A DNA stretch of 64,000 bases from Saccharopolyspora sp. SCSIO 74807 (GCF_037023755.1 NZ_CP146100.1:2234501-2298500), one strand, 5' to 3'; shown: positions 1 through 10,591, numbered from the stretch's first letter. Made by a program: numbers and translations. Notes: generated by a model not told the origin, from the sequence alone.

Positions 1-629
1 AGGGGCGGGTCCTCGTCGGTTTTCCGGGGCCGTACCGCGGTGCTGCCCGGAAAGCCACCCCCGATTCGGGCTGGCGCAAGGCATGTGCCATCCTGTATGG
101 GTTGCTCGTTCGGAGCGGCCGGTTTCCACCAGTCGTTCGGCGTTCGGAGAATTGTCCGTCGAGCTGGGGAAGTCCCGGCCGCTCCGCTGCGAGAAGCCCG
201 CGCCCTGGAAGTTTCGGATCAGGACCGGTTTCGGCCGGGCCTGGGCGCTGCGATCCGCTGGTTCGCGGTATTCGCCGGTCCGGCAGGGTGCAAAGCAAGA
301 GGTGTACGGGTCTTCGGGATCTTTTCCGGCGAGTTCTTCGCGCGGAATCATCTCAGCGGCCCATCCCAGCGGCGGAGTTCGGTGGGACCGGTTTGTGCAC
401 AGTGGGCGACACGCCCGACCGCGTGTACCGGGCACCAGCAACCTGAACAGGGGCGGACCAAGGGCTGGAGCTCCTCCGCGCGGATTCCCGCGGCGGGGTG
501 CTCGACCGGCCCGGGCCGCGACGGGCACCCGAAGCCCATGGGCGCCAGGCGCCGCAGGCAGCTTCCGAGCTGCGCAGCGACGTCGCGCCGACCACTGGCG
601 GCACGAGACTAGAGGAACGGCAAGCCACT
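1..629. other. gene-free leader upstream of the S10 operon
   Basis: No open frame here has family similarity that I recognise; the long frames in this stretch overlap each other and look like GC-rich noise. The stretch ends in the short region before rpsJ and should hold the S10-operon promoter and leader. I could not pick out a convincing -35/-10 pair. In many actinobacteria tuf lies upstream, but nothing of it is visible. Confidence 0.6.
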
Positions 630-935
630 ATGGCGGGACAAAAGATCCGCATCCGGCTCAAGGCCTACGACCACGAGGCGATCGACGCGTCCGCGCGCAA
701 GATCGTCGAGACCGTGACGCGCACCGGCGCTCGGGTCGTCGGGCCGGTGCCGCTGCCGACGGAGAAGAACGTCTACTGCGTCATCCGCTCTCCGCACAAG
801 TACAAGGACTCGCGGGAGCACTTCGAGATGCGTACGCACAAGCGGCTGATCGACATCCTCGAACCGACGCCGAAGACGGTGGACGCGTTGATGCGCATCG
901 ACCTTCCGGCCAGCGTCGACGTGAACATCCAGTAA
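630..935 (+). CDS. rpsJ: 30S ribosomal protein S10
   Basis: 101 aa, full length for the family. S10 sits in the head of the 30S subunit and, as NusE, takes part in antitermination complexes. The start at 630 ([16 protein letters not shown]) matches the conserved N-terminus; the open frame continues upstream to 498, but that extension has no family support. A purine-rich GAGGAACGG lies about 12 nt upstream. First gene of the S10 operon, 57 nt before rplC. Confidence 0.97.
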   Translation: MAGQKIRIRLKAYDHEAIDASARKIVETVTRTGARVVGPVPLPTEKNVYCVIRSPHKYKDSREHFEMRTHKRLIDILEPTPKTVDALMRIDLPASVDVNIQ

Positions 936-992
936 GGGTCGGCCCATCGTGAGGCGGGCCTGCACGGGCCTAGTGCGGAGAGAACGAGACTG

Positions 993-1643
993 ATGTCTGA
1001 CAGGCAGATCAAGGGGATTCTGGGCACCAAGCTCGGTATGACCCAGGTCTTCGACGAGAACAACCGGGTCGTGCCGGTGACCGTCGTGCAGACCGGGCCG
1101 AACGTGGTCACCCAGATCCGGACCCCCGACAAGGACGGCTACGCGGCCGTCCAACTGGCGTACGGCGCCATCGACCCCCGCAAGGTGAACAAGCCGCGCA
1201 CCGGCCACTTCACCAAGGCCGGGGTCACCCCGCGGCGGCACCTGGTGGAACTGCGCACCAACGACGCCGGTGAGTACGAAATCGGCCAGGAGCTCACCGC
1301 CGAAGTCTTCGACAACGGCGCCGTGGTCGACGTGGTCGGTACGAGCAAGGGCAAGGGCTTCGCCGGCACGATCAAGCGGCACGGCTTCCACCGGCAGCCG
1401 ATGAGCCACGGTACTCAGGCGGTGCACCGCAAGCCGGGTTCCATCGGCGGCTGCGCCACCCCGGGCCGCGTGTTCAAGGGCATGAAGATGTCCGGCCGGA
1501 TGGGCGGCAACCGCGTGACCACCCAGAACCTCACGGTGCACCGGGTGGAGCAGGAGAGCGGCCTGTTGCTGATCAAGGGCGCCATCCCCGGCCCGAAGGG
1601 CGGTCTGGTGCTGGTTAAGAGCCCTGCGAAGGGTGGTGCGTGA
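993..1643 (+). CDS. rplC: 50S ribosomal protein L3
   Basis: 216 aa, normal length. Early assembly protein of the 50S subunit whose central loop reaches toward the peptidyl transferase centre. It shows the N-terminal [12 protein letters not shown] block and the conserved central [13 protein letters not shown] and GRMGGNRVT segments. ATG start after a purine-rich AGAGAACGAG. Its TGA overlaps the ATG of rplD (TGATG), so the two genes are translationally coupled. Confidence 0.97.
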   Translation: MSDRQIKGILGTKLGMTQVFDENNRVVPVTVVQTGPNVVTQIRTPDKDGYAAVQLAYGAIDPRKVNKPRTGHFTKAGVTPRRHLVELRTNDAGEYEIGQELTAEVFDNGAVVDVVGTSKGKGFAGTIKRHGFHRQPMSHGTQAVHRKPGSIGGCATPGRVFKGMKMSGRMGGNRVTTQNLTVHRVEQESGLLLIKGAIPGPKGGLVLVKSPAKGGA

Positions 1644-2341
1644 TGAGCTTGACGCTGGACGTCCGTACTCCGGACGGCGCGACCGACGGCAGCGTGGAGC
1701 TGCCCGCCGAGATCTTCGACGCGCAGGCCAACGTGGCCCTGCTGCACCAGGTGGTGACGGCCCAGCTCGCGGCCGCGCGCCAGGGCACGCACGCCACGAA
1801 GACCCGCGGCATGGTCTCCGGTGGCAGCAAGAAGCCGTACCGGCAGAAGGGCACGGGTAACGCCCGCCAGGGCTCGATCCGCGCCCCGCAGTTCGTCGGT
1901 GGCGGCACGGTGCACGGTCCGCAGCCCCGGGACTACACCCAGCGGACTCCCAAGAAGATGAAGGCCGCCGCGCTGCGCGGTGCGCTGTCCGACCGCACGC
2001 GCGCCGGTCAGCTGCACGTCGTGACGCACGTGGTGGGTGGCGAGACGCCGTCGACCAAGGCCGCCAAGTCCGCGGTCCGCACCTGGACCGAGGCCAAGCG
2101 CGTGCTGGTGGTGCTCAACCGCTCGGAGGAGGAGAACTCCTGGCTGAGCTTGCGCAACCTGCAGAACGTGCACCTGATCGACCCGAGCCAGCTCAACACC
2201 TACGACGTGCTGGTCAACGACGACGTGGTGTTCAGCAAGGCTGCGTTCGAGCGGTTCGTCGCCGGGCCTGCACGGGGTCGTTCGGCCAAGGCCGTGGCCA
2301 CGTCGGCCGAGGCCGCGAGCGCTGAGGAGGCACAGCAGTGA
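1643..2341 (+). CDS. rplD: 50S ribosomal protein L4
   Basis: 232 aa. L4 lines the exit tunnel with an extended loop; the conserved loop sequence ([18 protein letters not shown]) is present near residues 55-72. The ATG at 1643 overlaps the rplC stop by one base; a GTG at 1640 would add one residue. The C-terminus carries an Ala/Glu-rich tail of about 20 residues, common in actinobacteria. The stop overlaps the GTG start of rplW. Confidence 0.96.
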   Translation: MSLTLDVRTPDGATDGSVELPAEIFDAQANVALLHQVVTAQLAAARQGTHATKTRGMVSGGSKKPYRQKGTGNARQGSIRAPQFVGGGTVHGPQPRDYTQRTPKKMKAAALRGALSDRTRAGQLHVVTHVVGGETPSTKAAKSAVRTWTEAKRVLVVLNRSEEENSWLSLRNLQNVHLIDPSQLNTYDVLVNDDVVFSKAAFERFVAGPARGRSAKAVATSAEAASAEEAQQ

Positions 2342-2637
2342 TCCCCGACCCGCGAGACATCATCCTGGCGCCGGTGATCTCCGAGAAGAGCTACGGGCTC
2401 TTGGAGGAGGGCCAGTACACCTTCCTGGTGCGTCCCGGCTCGAACAAGACCGAGATCAAGATCGCCGTGGAGAAGATCTTCGGCGTGAAGGTCAACAACG
2501 TGAACACGATCAACCGCGTCGGCAAGCGCAAGCGGACCCGGACCGGGTACGGCAAGCGCAAGGACACCAAGCGGGCGATCGTGACGCTGTCCCCGGAGAG
2601 CAAGCCGATCGAAATCTTCGGCGGCTCGGCTTCCTGA
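2338..2637 (+). CDS. rplW: 50S ribosomal protein L23
   Basis: 99 aa. L23 sits at the tunnel exit and is the docking site for trigger factor and SRP. The frame opens with the conserved [15 protein letters not shown] and contains the [12 protein letters not shown] loop. GTG start overlapping the rplD TGA by 3 nt. Confidence 0.96.
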   Translation: MIPDPRDIILAPVISEKSYGLLEEGQYTFLVRPGSNKTEIKIAVEKIFGVKVNNVNTINRVGKRKRTRTGYGKRKDTKRAIVTLSPESKPIEIFGGSAS

Positions 2638-2669
2638 CCGGCGCTGATTAGGACGAGGTTTCTACAGAG

Positions 2670-3506
2670 ATGGGCATTCGCAAGCACAAGCCGACGACGG
2701 CGGGCCGTCGCGGTTCCAGCGTGTCCGACTTCTCCGAGATCACCCGGTCGCATCCGGAGAAGTCGCTGGTGCGCCCGTTGCACGGCCGCGGCGGCCGCAA
2801 CGCGCACGGCAAGATCACCACGCGGCACCAGGGCGGCGGCCACAAGCGCGCCTACCGCGTGATCGATTTCCGCCGCAACGACAAGGACGGCGTGCCGGCC
2901 AAGGTCGCGCACATCGAGTACGACCCGAACCGCAGTGCCCGCATCGCGCTGCTGCACTACGTGGACGGCGAGAAGCGCTACATCATCGCGCCGAACAACG
3001 TGAAGCAGGGCGACCGGCTGGAGGCCGGCGCGCGTGCGGACATCAAGCCGGGCAACAACCTGCCGCTGCGCAACATCCCCACCGGCACCGTGATCCACGC
3101 GATCGAGCTGCGCCCCGGCGGCGGGGCGAAGATCGCGCGTTCCGCGGGCGCCCGGGTGCAGCTGGTGGCCAAGGACGGGCCGCACGCCCAGCTGCGGATG
3201 CCTTCGGGCGAGATCCGCAACGTGGACGCGCGCTGCCGGGCCACGGTGGGCGAGGTCGGCAACTCCGAGCACTCGAACATCAGCTGGGGCAAGGCGGGCC
3301 GGATGCGGTGGAAGGGCAAGCGCCCGGTCGTCCGCGGTGTCGTCATGAACCCGGTGGACCACCCGCACGGTGGCGGTGAGGGCCGGACTTCCGGCGGTCG
3401 CCACCCGGTCAACCCGAAGGGCCGCCCGGAGGGTCGCACCCGCCGCAGCAAGCCCAGCGACAAGCTCATCGTCCGTCGCCGTCGCACCGGCAAGAAGAAG
3501 CGCTGA
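2670..3506 (+). CDS. rplB: 50S ribosomal protein L2
   Basis: 278 aa, full length. L2 is needed for subunit association and peptidyl transfer. The C-terminal [17 protein letters not shown] block contains the conserved histidine close to the peptidyl transferase centre. The N-terminal [10 protein letters not shown] and the basic C-terminal [10 protein letters not shown] are also typical. 32 nt after rplW and 18 nt before rpsS. Confidence 0.97.
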   Translation: MGIRKHKPTTAGRRGSSVSDFSEITRSHPEKSLVRPLHGRGGRNAHGKITTRHQGGGHKRAYRVIDFRRNDKDGVPAKVAHIEYDPNRSARIALLHYVDGEKRYIIAPNNVKQGDRLEAGARADIKPGNNLPLRNIPTGTVIHAIELRPGGGAKIARSAGARVQLVAKDGPHAQLRMPSGEIRNVDARCRATVGEVGNSEHSNISWGKAGRMRWKGKRPVVRGVVMNPVDHPHGGGEGRTSGGRHPVNPKGRPEGRTRRSKPSDKLIVRRRRTGKKKR

Positions 3507-3524
3507 GCAGGGAGGTAGCAGCAA

Positions 3525-3806
3525 ATGCCACGCAGCCTGAAAAAGGGCCCGTTCGTGGACGACCACCTGCTCAAGAAGGTGGACGCGCTGAACGAGGCGA
3601 ACAAGAAGACCGTGATCAAGACGTGGTCCCGCCGGTCCACGATCATCCCGGACATGCTCGGCCACACCTTCGCGGTGCACGACGGCCGCAAGCACATCCC
3701 GGTGTTCATCACCGAGGCGATGGTCGGGCACAAGCTGGGCGAGTTCGCGCCGACGCGGACCTTCAAGGGCCACGTCAAGGATGACCGGAAGTCGCGCCGC
3801 CGCTGA
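3525..3806 (+). CDS. rpsS: 30S ribosomal protein S19
   Basis: 93 aa. S19 binds 16S rRNA in the head with S13. The start [15 protein letters not shown] and the later [13 protein letters not shown] segment are diagnostic. A clear GGGAGG ribosome binding site lies in the 18-nt gap after rplB. Confidence 0.97.
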   Translation: MPRSLKKGPFVDDHLLKKVDALNEANKKTVIKTWSRRSTIIPDMLGHTFAVHDGRKHIPVFITEAMVGHKLGEFAPTRTFKGHVKDDRKSRRR

Positions 3807-3838
3807 GCGGGGGCGAACCAAGAGCAAGGGGTAGCAGG

Positions 3839-4252
3839 ATGACAGCCCGTTCCGACGACACCGCCGCGGACGCCAACCGCGCGGTGGCGCGGGCCCGCTT
3901 CGTCCGCGTGGCGCCGATGAAGGCGCGCCGCGTGGTCGAGCTCATCAAGGGCCGTAGCGCCAGCGAAGCCCTGGCCGTGCTCCAGTTCGCACCGCAGGCC
4001 GCCAGCGGTCAGGTGTCGAAGGTGCTCGCCAGCGCGGTCGCCAATGCGGAGAACAACCAGTCGCTCGACCCCGACACCCTGTGGGTGCACCGGGCGTACG
4101 TGGACGAAGGTCCGACGCTGAAGCGGTTCCAGCCGCGCGCCCAGGGGCGTGCCTACCGGATCCGCAAGCGGACCAGCCACATCACCGTCGAGGTGGAGTC
4201 GCGGCCGAAGGCGGCTAGCAAGTCGAAGAGCCAGAAGGGGAGTGCCCGGTAG
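3839..4252 (+). CDS. rplV: 50S ribosomal protein L22
   Basis: 137 aa. L22 forms part of the tunnel constriction. The conserved core begins at [16 protein letters not shown] (about residue 19) and includes the [20 protein letters not shown] loop. The N-terminal 15 residues and the Lys/Ser-rich tail (about 20 residues) are lineage extensions. TAG stop overlaps the GTG of rpsC by one base. Confidence 0.96.
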   Translation: MTARSDDTAADANRAVARARFVRVAPMKARRVVELIKGRSASEALAVLQFAPQAASGQVSKVLASAVANAENNQSLDPDTLWVHRAYVDEGPTLKRFQPRAQGRAYRIRKRTSHITVEVESRPKAASKSKSQKGSAR

Positions 4253-5151
4253 TGGGTCAGAAGATCAACCCGCACGGCTTCCGACTCGGCATCACCACGG
4301 ACTGGAAGTCCCGCTGGTACGCCGACAAGCAGTATTCGGAATACGTGGCGGAGGACGTCAAGATCCGCCGTCGGCTCTCTCGCGGTATGGAGCGCGCCGG
4401 TATCTCCAAGGTGGAGATCGAGCGCACCCGCGAGCGGGTCCAGGTGGACATCCACACCGCCCGGCCGGGCATCGTCATCGGCCGCCGCGGTGCCGAGGCG
4501 GACCGCATCCGCGATTCGCTGGAGAAGCTGACCGGCAAGCAGGTCCGGCTCAACATCCTCGAGGTGAAGAACTCCGAGGCGGACGCCCAGCTGGTCGCGC
4601 AGGGCGTGGCCGAGCAGCTGTCCAACCGCGTGTCCTTCCGGCGCGCGATGCGCAAGGCCATCCAGTCGGCCATGCGCTCGCCGCAGGTCAAGGGCATCCG
4701 GGTGCAGTGCGGCGGTCGTCTGGGCGGGGCCGAGATGTCCCGTTCGGAGTTCTACCGCGAAGGCCGGGTGCCGCTGCACACGCTGCGCGCGGACATCGAC
4801 TACGGCTTCTTCGAGGCCCGCACCACGTTCGGCCGCATCGGCGTCAAGGTGTGGATCTACAAGGGCGAGCTGGTCGGCGGCCTGAAGCAGAAGCAGCAGG
4901 AGTCCGAGGTGCGCGCGCCGCGCGGCGAGGGCGGCGGCGGACGCGGTGAGCGCGGCGGCCGTTCCGAGCGCGGTGGCCGGCGTCGTTCCGGCGCTTCCGG
5001 CACCACCGGCTCCGGCGGTACCGAGGCCGGTCGCGCCGCCAAGGGCGGTTCGGCGGAGAGCCCGGAGCAGGCGCAGACCGCGGGCGACGCGGCCACTGCG
5101 AACGCTCCGGCCGTGGCCGAGCCGCAGGCCGATCAGAAGACGGAGGGCTGA
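4252..5151 (+). CDS. rpsC: 30S ribosomal protein S3 with long C-terminal tail
   Basis: 299 aa, against about 233 in E. coli. S3 lies at the mRNA entry channel. Residues 1-215 are canonical, with the KH domain motif [13 protein letters not shown] near residues 75-88 and the conserved [23 protein letters not shown] block. From about residue 220 the protein becomes a disordered Gly/Arg/Ser/Ala-rich tail of about 80 residues with [12 protein letters not shown] repeats. GTG start coupled to rplV. Confidence 0.96.
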   Translation: MGQKINPHGFRLGITTDWKSRWYADKQYSEYVAEDVKIRRRLSRGMERAGISKVEIERTRERVQVDIHTARPGIVIGRRGAEADRIRDSLEKLTGKQVRLNILEVKNSEADAQLVAQGVAEQLSNRVSFRRAMRKAIQSAMRSPQVKGIRVQCGGRLGGAEMSRSEFYREGRVPLHTLRADIDYGFFEARTTFGRIGVKVWIYKGELVGGLKQKQQESEVRAPRGEGGGGRGERGGRSERGGRRRSGASGTTGSGGTEAGRAAKGGSAESPEQAQTAGDAATANAPAVAEPQADQKTEG

Positions 5152-5154
5152 GCA

Positions 5155-5574
5155 GTGCTGGTCCCACGCAAGGTGAGGTGGCGCAAGGCCCACGCGCCGA
5201 AGCGCTCGGGCTTCGCCAAGGGCGGCACCCGGATCAACTTCGGCGAGTACGGCATCCAGGCGCTCGAGCACGGCTACGTGACCAACCGCCAGATCGAGTC
5301 GGCCCGTATCGCCATCACCAGGCACGTCAAGCGTGGCGGCAAGGTGTGGATCAACATCTTCCCGGACCGCCCGCTGACCAAGAAGCCCGCCGAGACCCGG
5401 ATGGGTTCCGGTAAGGGTTCGCCGGAGTACTGGGTCGCCAACGTCAAGCCGGGCCGCGTGATGTTCGAGCTGAACTTCCCGAACCGGAAGACCGCGGTCG
5501 AGGCGCTGACTCGCGCGGCGCACAAGCTCCCGATGAAGTGCAAGATCGTGTCCCGCGAGGGTGGTGACTTCTGA
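5155..5574 (+). CDS. rplP: 50S ribosomal protein L16
   Basis: 139 aa. L16 contacts the A-site tRNA elbow. Starts with the canonical [13 protein letters not shown]; contains [27 protein letters not shown], which carries the conserved arginine region. GTG start three bases after the rpsC stop; its TGA overlaps the rpmC ATG. Confidence 0.97.
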   Translation: MLVPRKVRWRKAHAPKRSGFAKGGTRINFGEYGIQALEHGYVTNRQIESARIAITRHVKRGGKVWINIFPDRPLTKKPAETRMGSGKGSPEYWVANVKPGRVMFELNFPNRKTAVEALTRAAHKLPMKCKIVSREGGDF

Positions 5575-5816
5575 TGGCAGCGGGTGTCACCGCTAGCGAA
5601 CTCCGGGAACTGGGCGACGAGGAGCTCATCCAGCGCGTCCGGGAGTCGAAGGAGGAGCTGTTCAACCTCCGGTTCCAGATGGCGACCGGCCAGTTGGAGA
5701 ACAACCGCCGGTTGCGCGTGGTCCGCAGGGACATCGCCCGGATCTACACCATCATGCGCGAGCGCGAGCTCGGCCTGACGGTGTCCCCTGACGCGACCGA
5801 GGAGGGCGCGGCATGA
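5574..5816 (+). CDS. rpmC: 50S ribosomal protein L29
   Basis: 80 aa helical hairpin protein at the tunnel exit. The conserved [19 protein letters not shown] and [18 protein letters not shown] segments are present. ATG in TGATG overlap with rplP; its stop overlaps rpsQ (ATGA). Family members usually have 60-75 residues; the extra residues are a short acidic tail. Confidence 0.96.
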   Translation: MAAGVTASELRELGDEELIQRVRESKEELFNLRFQMATGQLENNRRLRVVRRDIARIYTIMRERELGLTVSPDATEEGAA

Positions 5817-6097
5817 GCAGCCAGACCGAGGAGACCGCTGCGGCGCGGCGGAACTACCGCAAGATCCGCGAGGGCTACGTCGTGTCCGACAAGATGGACA
5901 AGACCGTCGTGGTCTCGCTGGAGGACCGCAAGAAGCACGCGCTCTACGGCAAGGTCATGCGCCAGACCAAGCGGGTCAAGGTGCACGACGAGGCCAACAC
6001 CGCGGGCGTCGGCGACCGGGTGGTCCTGATGGAGACCCGGCCGCTGTCGGCGACGAAGCACTGGCGGCTCGTCGAAATCGTGGAGAAGGCCAAGTAA
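5813..6097 (+). CDS. rpsQ: 30S ribosomal protein S17
   Basis: 94 aa OB-fold primary binder of 16S rRNA. The core starts at [21 protein letters not shown] and ends [29 protein letters not shown]. Last gene of the S10 transcription unit as judged by the GC-rich hairpin just downstream. Confidence 0.96.
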   Translation: MSSQTEETAAARRNYRKIREGYVVSDKMDKTVVVSLEDRKKHALYGKVMRQTKRVKVHDEANTAGVGDRVVLMETRPLSATKHWRLVEIVEKAK

Positions 6098-6105
6098 GGC
6101 ATCGT

Positions 6106-6141
6106 CGCGCGGGCCGCTCGCCCCGGCGGGCGGCCCGCGCG
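6106..6141 (+). terminator. strong GC hairpin between rpsQ and rplN
   Basis: A 15-bp stem (6106-6120 with 6127-6141, one G-U pair) closes a 6-nt loop 8 nt after the rpsQ stop. There is no U tract, so it may be a U-less actinobacterial terminator or an RNA-processing/attenuation element that separates the S10 and spc units. Confidence 0.5.
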
Positions 6142-6231
6142 CGGTGATGACCGCGCACGTCAGGTCGGGAATTTGGCGTGCCAGAGTGTGCCCGGGCGCA
6201 GGGTGCGGGCACTTAGGGTCAGGAGTCAGAA

Positions 6232-6600
6232 GTGATCCAGCAGGAGTCGCGACTGCGTGTCGCCGACAACACTGGGGCCAAGGAGATCCTCACGATCCGC
6301 GTCCTCGGTGGTTCCAGTCGGCGGTATGCAGGCATCGGCGACGTCATCGTCGCCACCGTGAAAGAAGCAATGCCCGGTGCCGGGATCAAGAAGGGCGATG
6401 TGGTCAAGGCCGTCATCGTCCGGCAGAAGAAGGAGAAGCGCCGTCCGGACGGCTCTTACATCCGCTTCGACGAGAACGCCGCGGTGCTGATCAAGACCGA
6501 CGGCGGTCCGCGCGGCACCCGCATCTTCGGCCCCGTCGGCCGCGAGCTGCGCGACAAGAAGTACATGAAGATCATCTCGCTCGCGCCGGAGGTGCTGTGA
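6232..6600 (+). CDS. rplN: 50S ribosomal protein L14
   Basis: 122 aa, exact family length. L14 forms an inter-subunit bridge. GTG start ([19 protein letters not shown]) preceded by AGGAGTCAGAA. First gene after a 134-nt gap, so its own promoter is likely in 6142-6220. TGA overlaps the ATG of rplX. Confidence 0.97.
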   Translation: MIQQESRLRVADNTGAKEILTIRVLGGSSRRYAGIGDVIVATVKEAMPGAGIKKGDVVKAVIVRQKKEKRRPDGSYIRFDENAAVLIKTDGGPRGTRIFGPVGRELRDKKYMKIISLAPEVL

Positions 6601-6914
6601 TGAAGATCAAGAAGGGCGACACGGTCGTCGTGATCTCCGGCAAGGACAAGGGTGCCCGGGGCAAGGTCATCGCGTCCTATCCGCAGCGCGAGCGGGTGCT
6701 GGTCGAGGGCGTGAACCGGATCAAGAAGCACACCAAGGTCTCCCGGACCGAGCGCGGTGCGCAGTCCGGCGGGATCGTCACGCAGGAGGCGCCCATCCAC
6801 ATCAGCAACGTGATGGTGGTCGACTCCGACGGCACCCCCACGCGCGTGGGCTACCGGTTCGATGAGGACGGCAAGAAGGTCCGCATCTCCCGCCGCAACG
6901 GGAAGGACATCTGA
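6600..6914 (+). CDS. rplX: 50S ribosomal protein L24
   Basis: 104 aa KOW-domain protein that initiates 50S assembly. The start at 6600 ([21 protein letters not shown]) overlaps the rplN stop; the frame is open upstream to 6144 but only this start fits the family. The KOW motif lies at residues 4-31. Confidence 0.96.
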   Translation: MKIKKGDTVVVISGKDKGARGKVIASYPQRERVLVEGVNRIKKHTKVSRTERGAQSGGIVTQEAPIHISNVMVVDSDGTPTRVGYRFDEDGKKVRISRRNGKDI

Positions 6915-6916
6915 TC

Positions 6917-7480
6917 ATGACGACGACGGAGAAGATCGTCCCCCGGCTCAAGACCCGGTACCGCGACGAGATCCGCTCGGCGCTGCAGGAGGAGTTCCAG
7001 TACTCCAACCCGATGCTGGTGCCCGGCGTGGTCAAGGTCGTCGTGAACATGGGTGTCGGCGACGCCGCGCGGGACAGCAAGCTGATCGAAGGCGCCGTGC
7101 GCGACCTGACGACCATCACCGGCCAGCGTCCCGAGGTGCGCCGGGCCCGCAAGTCCATCGCGCAGTTCAAGCTGCGCGAGGGGATGCCGATCGGCGCGCG
7201 CGTCACGCTGCGCGGCGACCGGATGTGGGAGTTCCTCGACCGCCTGGTCACGATCTCGCTGCCGCGGATCCGCGACTTCCGGGGCCTGTCCCCGAAGCAG
7301 TTCGACGGGCACGGCAACTACACCTTCGGGCTCAACGAGCAGTCGATGTTCCACGAGATCGACCCGGACTCGATCGACCGCCCGCGCGGGATGGACATCA
7401 CCGTGGTGACCACGGCCGCCACCAATGAGGAAGGCCGGGTGCTGCTGCGCCAGCTGGGCTTCCCGTTCAAGGAGCAGTGA
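6917..7480 (+). CDS. rplE: 50S ribosomal protein L5
   Basis: 187 aa. L5 binds 5S rRNA and the P-site tRNA. Contains the conserved [35 protein letters not shown] and [16 protein letters not shown] segments. Two bases after rplX. Confidence 0.97.
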   Translation: MTTTEKIVPRLKTRYRDEIRSALQEEFQYSNPMLVPGVVKVVVNMGVGDAARDSKLIEGAVRDLTTITGQRPEVRRARKSIAQFKLREGMPIGARVTLRGDRMWEFLDRLVTISLPRIRDFRGLSPKQFDGHGNYTFGLNEQSMFHEIDPDSIDRPRGMDITVVTTAATNEEGRVLLRQLGFPFKEQ

Positions 7481-7522
7481 TGTCGGGCATCGCTGGGCGT
7501 CGAAACAAGGAGAACTGAGCCG

Positions 7523-7708
7523 ATGGCCAAGAAGGCGCTGATCAACAAGGCCGCGCGCAAGCCGAAGTTCAAGGTGCGGGGCTACACCCGCTGCCAGCGT
7601 TGCGGCCGTCCGCGGTCGGTCTTCCGCAAGTTCGGCCTCTGCCGGGTGTGCTTCCGCGACATGGCGCACGCCGGCGAGCTGCCGGGCGTGAGCAAGGCTT
7701 CCTGGTGA
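7523..7708 (+). CDS. rpsZ: 30S ribosomal protein S14 type Z
   Basis: 61 aa, the short zinc-binding form of S14. Two CxxC pairs (CQRC near residues 24-27 and CRVC near 40-43) coordinate zinc. SD AAGGAG lies 10 nt before the ATG. High-GC actinobacteria often carry an additional zinc-independent S14 elsewhere for zinc starvation; none is in this window. Confidence 0.96.
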   Translation: MAKKALINKAARKPKFKVRGYTRCQRCGRPRSVFRKFGLCRVCFRDMAHAGELPGVSKASW

Positions 7709-7829
7709 CCGCCCGCCCACCGGGCTGCGATAGGCAATCGGTACGCTCGGTGGGCATCACCAGGGCTTTTACCCGCTTCGGCGGGCGGGCGCTGCCGGGT
7801 TCGACGACCCGCGCGCGCCGATGACGTGG

Positions 7830-7845
7830 CCTGCCCGCGGGCAGG
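7830..7845. repeat. 16-bp perfect palindrome in the rpsZ-rpsH gap
   Basis: CCTGCCCGCGGGCAGG is self-complementary. A second small hairpin (CCCGC-TTCG-GCGGG, 7772-7785) lies upstream. They lie in the 232-nt interval between rpsZ and rpsH, the longest gap within the spc block before rplO. They could be an internal terminator, processing site or leader structure for rpsH; there is no U tract. Confidence 0.35.
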
Positions 7846-7940
7846 CGTGATCCGACTTCGCCCAGGCCAGGATCCAGACCCCCGTGCGCGGGTGCGTCCG
7901 GCTCCGTCGGAACCAGGTGAGAAAGGTGGACCAGGTCACC

Positions 7941-8339
7941 ATGACGATGACCGACCCCATCGCAGACATGCTGACCCGTCTGCGGAATGGAAGCTCGGCA
8001 TACCACGACGAGATCGTGATGCCGCACTCGAAGCTCAAGGCGAACATCGCCGAGATCCTCAAGCGCGAGGGCTACGTCTCGGGTTCCCGCGAGGAGCAGG
8101 GCGAGAAGGGCAAGAACCTCGTCGTCGAGCTCAAGTACGGGCCGAACCGCGAGAAGAGCATCGCCGGCCTGCGGCGGGTCTCCAAGCCCGGCCTGCGGGT
8201 CTACGCGAAGTCCACGAACCTGCCGAAGGTCCTCGGCGGGCTGGGCATCGCGATCATTTCCACGTCGGGCGGTCTGGTGACCGACCGGCAGGCCATCAAG
8301 CAGGGCGTGGGCGGGGAAGTCCTCGCCTACGTGTGGTGA
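7941..8339 (+). CDS. rpsH: 30S ribosomal protein S8
   Basis: 132 aa, the usual length. S8 is a primary binder of helix 21 and the spc-operon autorepressor in E. coli. The ATG at 7941 gives [17 protein letters not shown], the usual actinobacterial N-terminus; GAAAGGTGGA precedes it. The frame is open back to 7884 without family support. C-terminal [11 protein letters not shown] is conserved. Confidence 0.96.
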   Translation: MTMTDPIADMLTRLRNGSSAYHDEIVMPHSKLKANIAEILKREGYVSGSREEQGEKGKNLVVELKYGPNREKSIAGLRRVSKPGLRVYAKSTNLPKVLGGLGIAIISTSGGLVTDRQAIKQGVGGEVLAYVW

Positions 8340-8351
8340 GGGAGGAGGAGC

Positions 8352-8891
8352 ATGTCGCGTATCGGGAAACTTCCGGTCACCGTGCCCTCCGGTGTCGAGG
8401 TCACCATCGACGGGCAGGCGGTGACGGTCCAGGGGCCGAAGGGCACCCTGTCGCAGCAGATCGCCGAGCCGATCACCGTCGCGCAGGACGACGACGGGTC
8501 GGTCCTGGTCAACCGGCCGGACGACGAGCGGGAGAACCGCTCGCTGCACGGCCTGTCGCGCAGCCTGGTCAACAACATGGTGCTGGGCGTCAGCCAGGGC
8601 TTCCAGAAGGACCTGGAGATCCACGGCGTGGGTTACCGGGTGCAGCTCAAGGGCGCGAACCTGGAGTTCGCGCTGGGCTACAGCCACCCCATCGTGATCG
8701 AGCCGCCGCAGGGCATCGAGTTCGCCATCGACGGTCCCTCGAAGCTGACGGTCAAGGGCATCGACAAGCAGTTGGTGGGCGAGGTCGCCGCCAGGATCCG
8801 CAAGCTGCGCCGTCCGGACCCGTACAAGGGCAAGGGTGTGCGCTACGCGGGCGAAGCCATCCGCCGCAAGGTCGGGAAGACGGGTAAGTGA
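8352..8891 (+). CDS. rplF: 50S ribosomal protein L6
   Basis: 179 aa, two copies of the L6 fold. N-terminal [16 protein letters not shown] and C-terminal [30 protein letters not shown] are diagnostic. A GGGAGGAGG Shine-Dalgarno overlaps the end of the gap after rpsH. Confidence 0.97.
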   Translation: MSRIGKLPVTVPSGVEVTIDGQAVTVQGPKGTLSQQIAEPITVAQDDDGSVLVNRPDDERENRSLHGLSRSLVNNMVLGVSQGFQKDLEIHGVGYRVQLKGANLEFALGYSHPIVIEPPQGIEFAIDGPSKLTVKGIDKQLVGEVAARIRKLRRPDPYKGKGVRYAGEAIRRKVGKTGK

Positions 8892-8893
8892 CC

Positions 8894-9298
8894 ATGAGCG
8901 AGACAACTACTGCTACGAAGCGCAAGCCCGTGGGTCAGAGCATCTCGACCGTGCGTCGGAACGCCCGGGACAAGCGCCACTTCCGGCTGCGCAAGAAGAT
9001 CAGCGGCACGCCCGCGCGCCCGCGCCTGGCCGTGACCCGCTCCACGCGGCACATCGTCGCGCAGGTCATCGACGACGTCGCCGGCCACACGCTGGCTTCG
9101 GCTTCCACCAAGGAAGCCGGCCTGCAGGGCATCGAGGGCGACAAGAAGGCCAAGGCGACCAAGGTCGGCGAGCTCGTCGCGGCCCGGGCCAAGGACGCCG
9201 GTGTCGAGAAGGTCGTGTTCGACCGGGGCGGCAACGCCTACCACGGCCGGGTGGCCGCGCTGGCGGACGCCGCTCGCGACGGCGGGCTGGAGTTCTGA
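8894..9298 (+). CDS. rplR: 50S ribosomal protein L18
   Basis: 134 aa from the ATG at 8894 ([11 protein letters not shown]). An in-frame GTG at 8888 overlapping the rplF stop would add two residues. L18 binds 5S rRNA with L5. Conserved segments: [18 protein letters not shown] and [22 protein letters not shown]. Confidence 0.95.
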   Translation: MSETTTATKRKPVGQSISTVRRNARDKRHFRLRKKISGTPARPRLAVTRSTRHIVAQVIDDVAGHTLASASTKEAGLQGIEGDKKAKATKVGELVAARAKDAGVEKVVFDRGGNAYHGRVAALADAARDGGLEF

Positions 9299-9340
9299 CA
9301 TGCGTACGACTGAAATGACGACGATCGAAAGGGACGCCTG

Positions 9341-9952
9341 ATGCCTGGACGCACTCGGCGTGACGGCGGTTCGGAGTCCGGCGGCAAAGACCGCAAGGAC
9401 CGCCGCGACGGTGGCCGTGGCGGGGCGGCCCAAGACAAGAGCATGCAGTTCGAGCGCGTCGTGACGATCAACCGCGTCGCGAAGGTCGTCAAGGGCGGCC
9501 GGCGGTTCAGCTTCACCGCGCTCGTGGTCGTCGGCGACACCGACGGAATGGTCGGTGTCGGCTACGGCAAGGCCAAGGAGGTGCCCGCGGCGATCGCCAA
9601 GGGCGTCGAGGAGGCGAAGAAGAACTTCTTCCGCGTCCCGCGCCTGGGCGGCACCATCACCCACCCCGTGCAGGGTGAGGACGCCGCAGGCGTGGTCATG
9701 CTGCGGCCTGCCAGCGCCGGTACCGGTGTCATCGCCGGTGGCCCGGTGCGCGCGGTGCTGGAAGGCGCAGGCGTGCACGACGTGCTGAGCAAGTCGCTGG
9801 GCAGCGACAACCCGATCAACATCGTGCACGCCACGGTGGCGGCGCTGAAGGCCCTGCAGCGTCCGGAGGAGGTCGCGGCCCGCCGCGGCCTGCCGCTGGA
9901 AGACGTGGCCCCGGCGTCCGTGCTGCGGGCGCGCGCCGGTCAGGGGGTGTGA
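9341..9952 (+). CDS. rpsE: 30S ribosomal protein S5
   Basis: 203 aa. S5 helps decoding accuracy and lines the mRNA entry tunnel. A polar N-terminal extension of about 36 residues ([20 protein letters not shown]) precedes the core, which has the [19 protein letters not shown] double-stranded RNA-binding motif. GAAAGGGACG is the ribosome binding site. Confidence 0.96.
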   Translation: MPGRTRRDGGSESGGKDRKDRRDGGRGGAAQDKSMQFERVVTINRVAKVVKGGRRFSFTALVVVGDTDGMVGVGYGKAKEVPAAIAKGVEEAKKNFFRVPRLGGTITHPVQGEDAAGVVMLRPASAGTGVIAGGPVRAVLEGAGVHDVLSKSLGSDNPINIVHATVAALKALQRPEEVAARRGLPLEDVAPASVLRARAGQGV

Positions 9953-9956
9953 TCCG

Positions 9957-10139
9957 ATGTCGCAGCTGAAGATCACCCAGGTTCGCGGTCTGGTCGGCAC
10001 CAGGCGCAACCAGCGCGAGAGCATGCGCTCCCTCGGCCTGCGCAAGATCCGGCAGTCCGTGGTGCGCCCGGACGACCCGAACACGCGTGGTCTGGTCAAG
10101 GCCGTGCACCACTTGGTCACGGTTGAGGAGGTCGACTGA
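9957..10139 (+). CDS. rpmD: 50S ribosomal protein L30
   Basis: 60 aa. Contains the family signature [20 protein letters not shown] and [11 protein letters not shown]. Four bases after rpsE and two bases before rplO, so clearly within the operon. Confidence 0.96.
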   Translation: MSQLKITQVRGLVGTRRNQRESMRSLGLRKIRQSVVRPDDPNTRGLVKAVHHLVTVEEVD

Positions 10140-10141
10140 GC

Positions 10142-10591
10142 ATGGTCATCAAGATTCACGATCTGCGGCCTGCTCCGGGCTCGAACCGGGACCGCATCCG
10201 GGTCGGTCGCGGTGAGGGCTCGAAGGGCAAGACCGCCGGTCGCGGCACCAAGGGCACCAAGGCCCGGAAGAACGTCTCCCCGCGCTTCGAGGGCGGGCAG
10301 ATGCCGCTGCAGATGCGGCTGCCGAAGCTGCGCGGTTTCAAGAACCGCAACCGCGTGGAGTACCAAGGCGTCAACATCGGCCGGATCGCCGCGGCCTTCC
10401 CGAACGGGGGCACCGTCGGCATCGACGAGCTGATCTCCGCTGGGCTGGCCAACAAGGGCGAGCTGGTGAAGGTGCTGGGCGGCGGCGAGCTGGAGGGCGT
10501 CAAGGTGGATGTCACCGCGCACGCCTTCACCGGCAGCGCCCAGGAGAAGATCACCGCCGTGGGCGGTTCGGCGACGAAGCTGGAGCGCTGA
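10142..10591 (+). CDS. rplO: 50S ribosomal protein L15
   Basis: 149 aa. N-terminal basic glycine-rich extension ([17 protein letters not shown]) and globular domain with [16 protein letters not shown]. In most bacteria secY follows directly; here a strong terminator and 2.4 kb with three extra genes intervene. Confidence 0.96.
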   Translation: MVIKIHDLRPAPGSNRDRIRVGRGEGSKGKTAGRGTKGTKARKNVSPRFEGGQMPLQMRLPKLRGFKNRNRVEYQGVNIGRIAAAFPNGGTVGIDELISAGLANKGELVKVLGGGELEGVKVDVTAHAFTGSAQEKITAVGGSATKLER

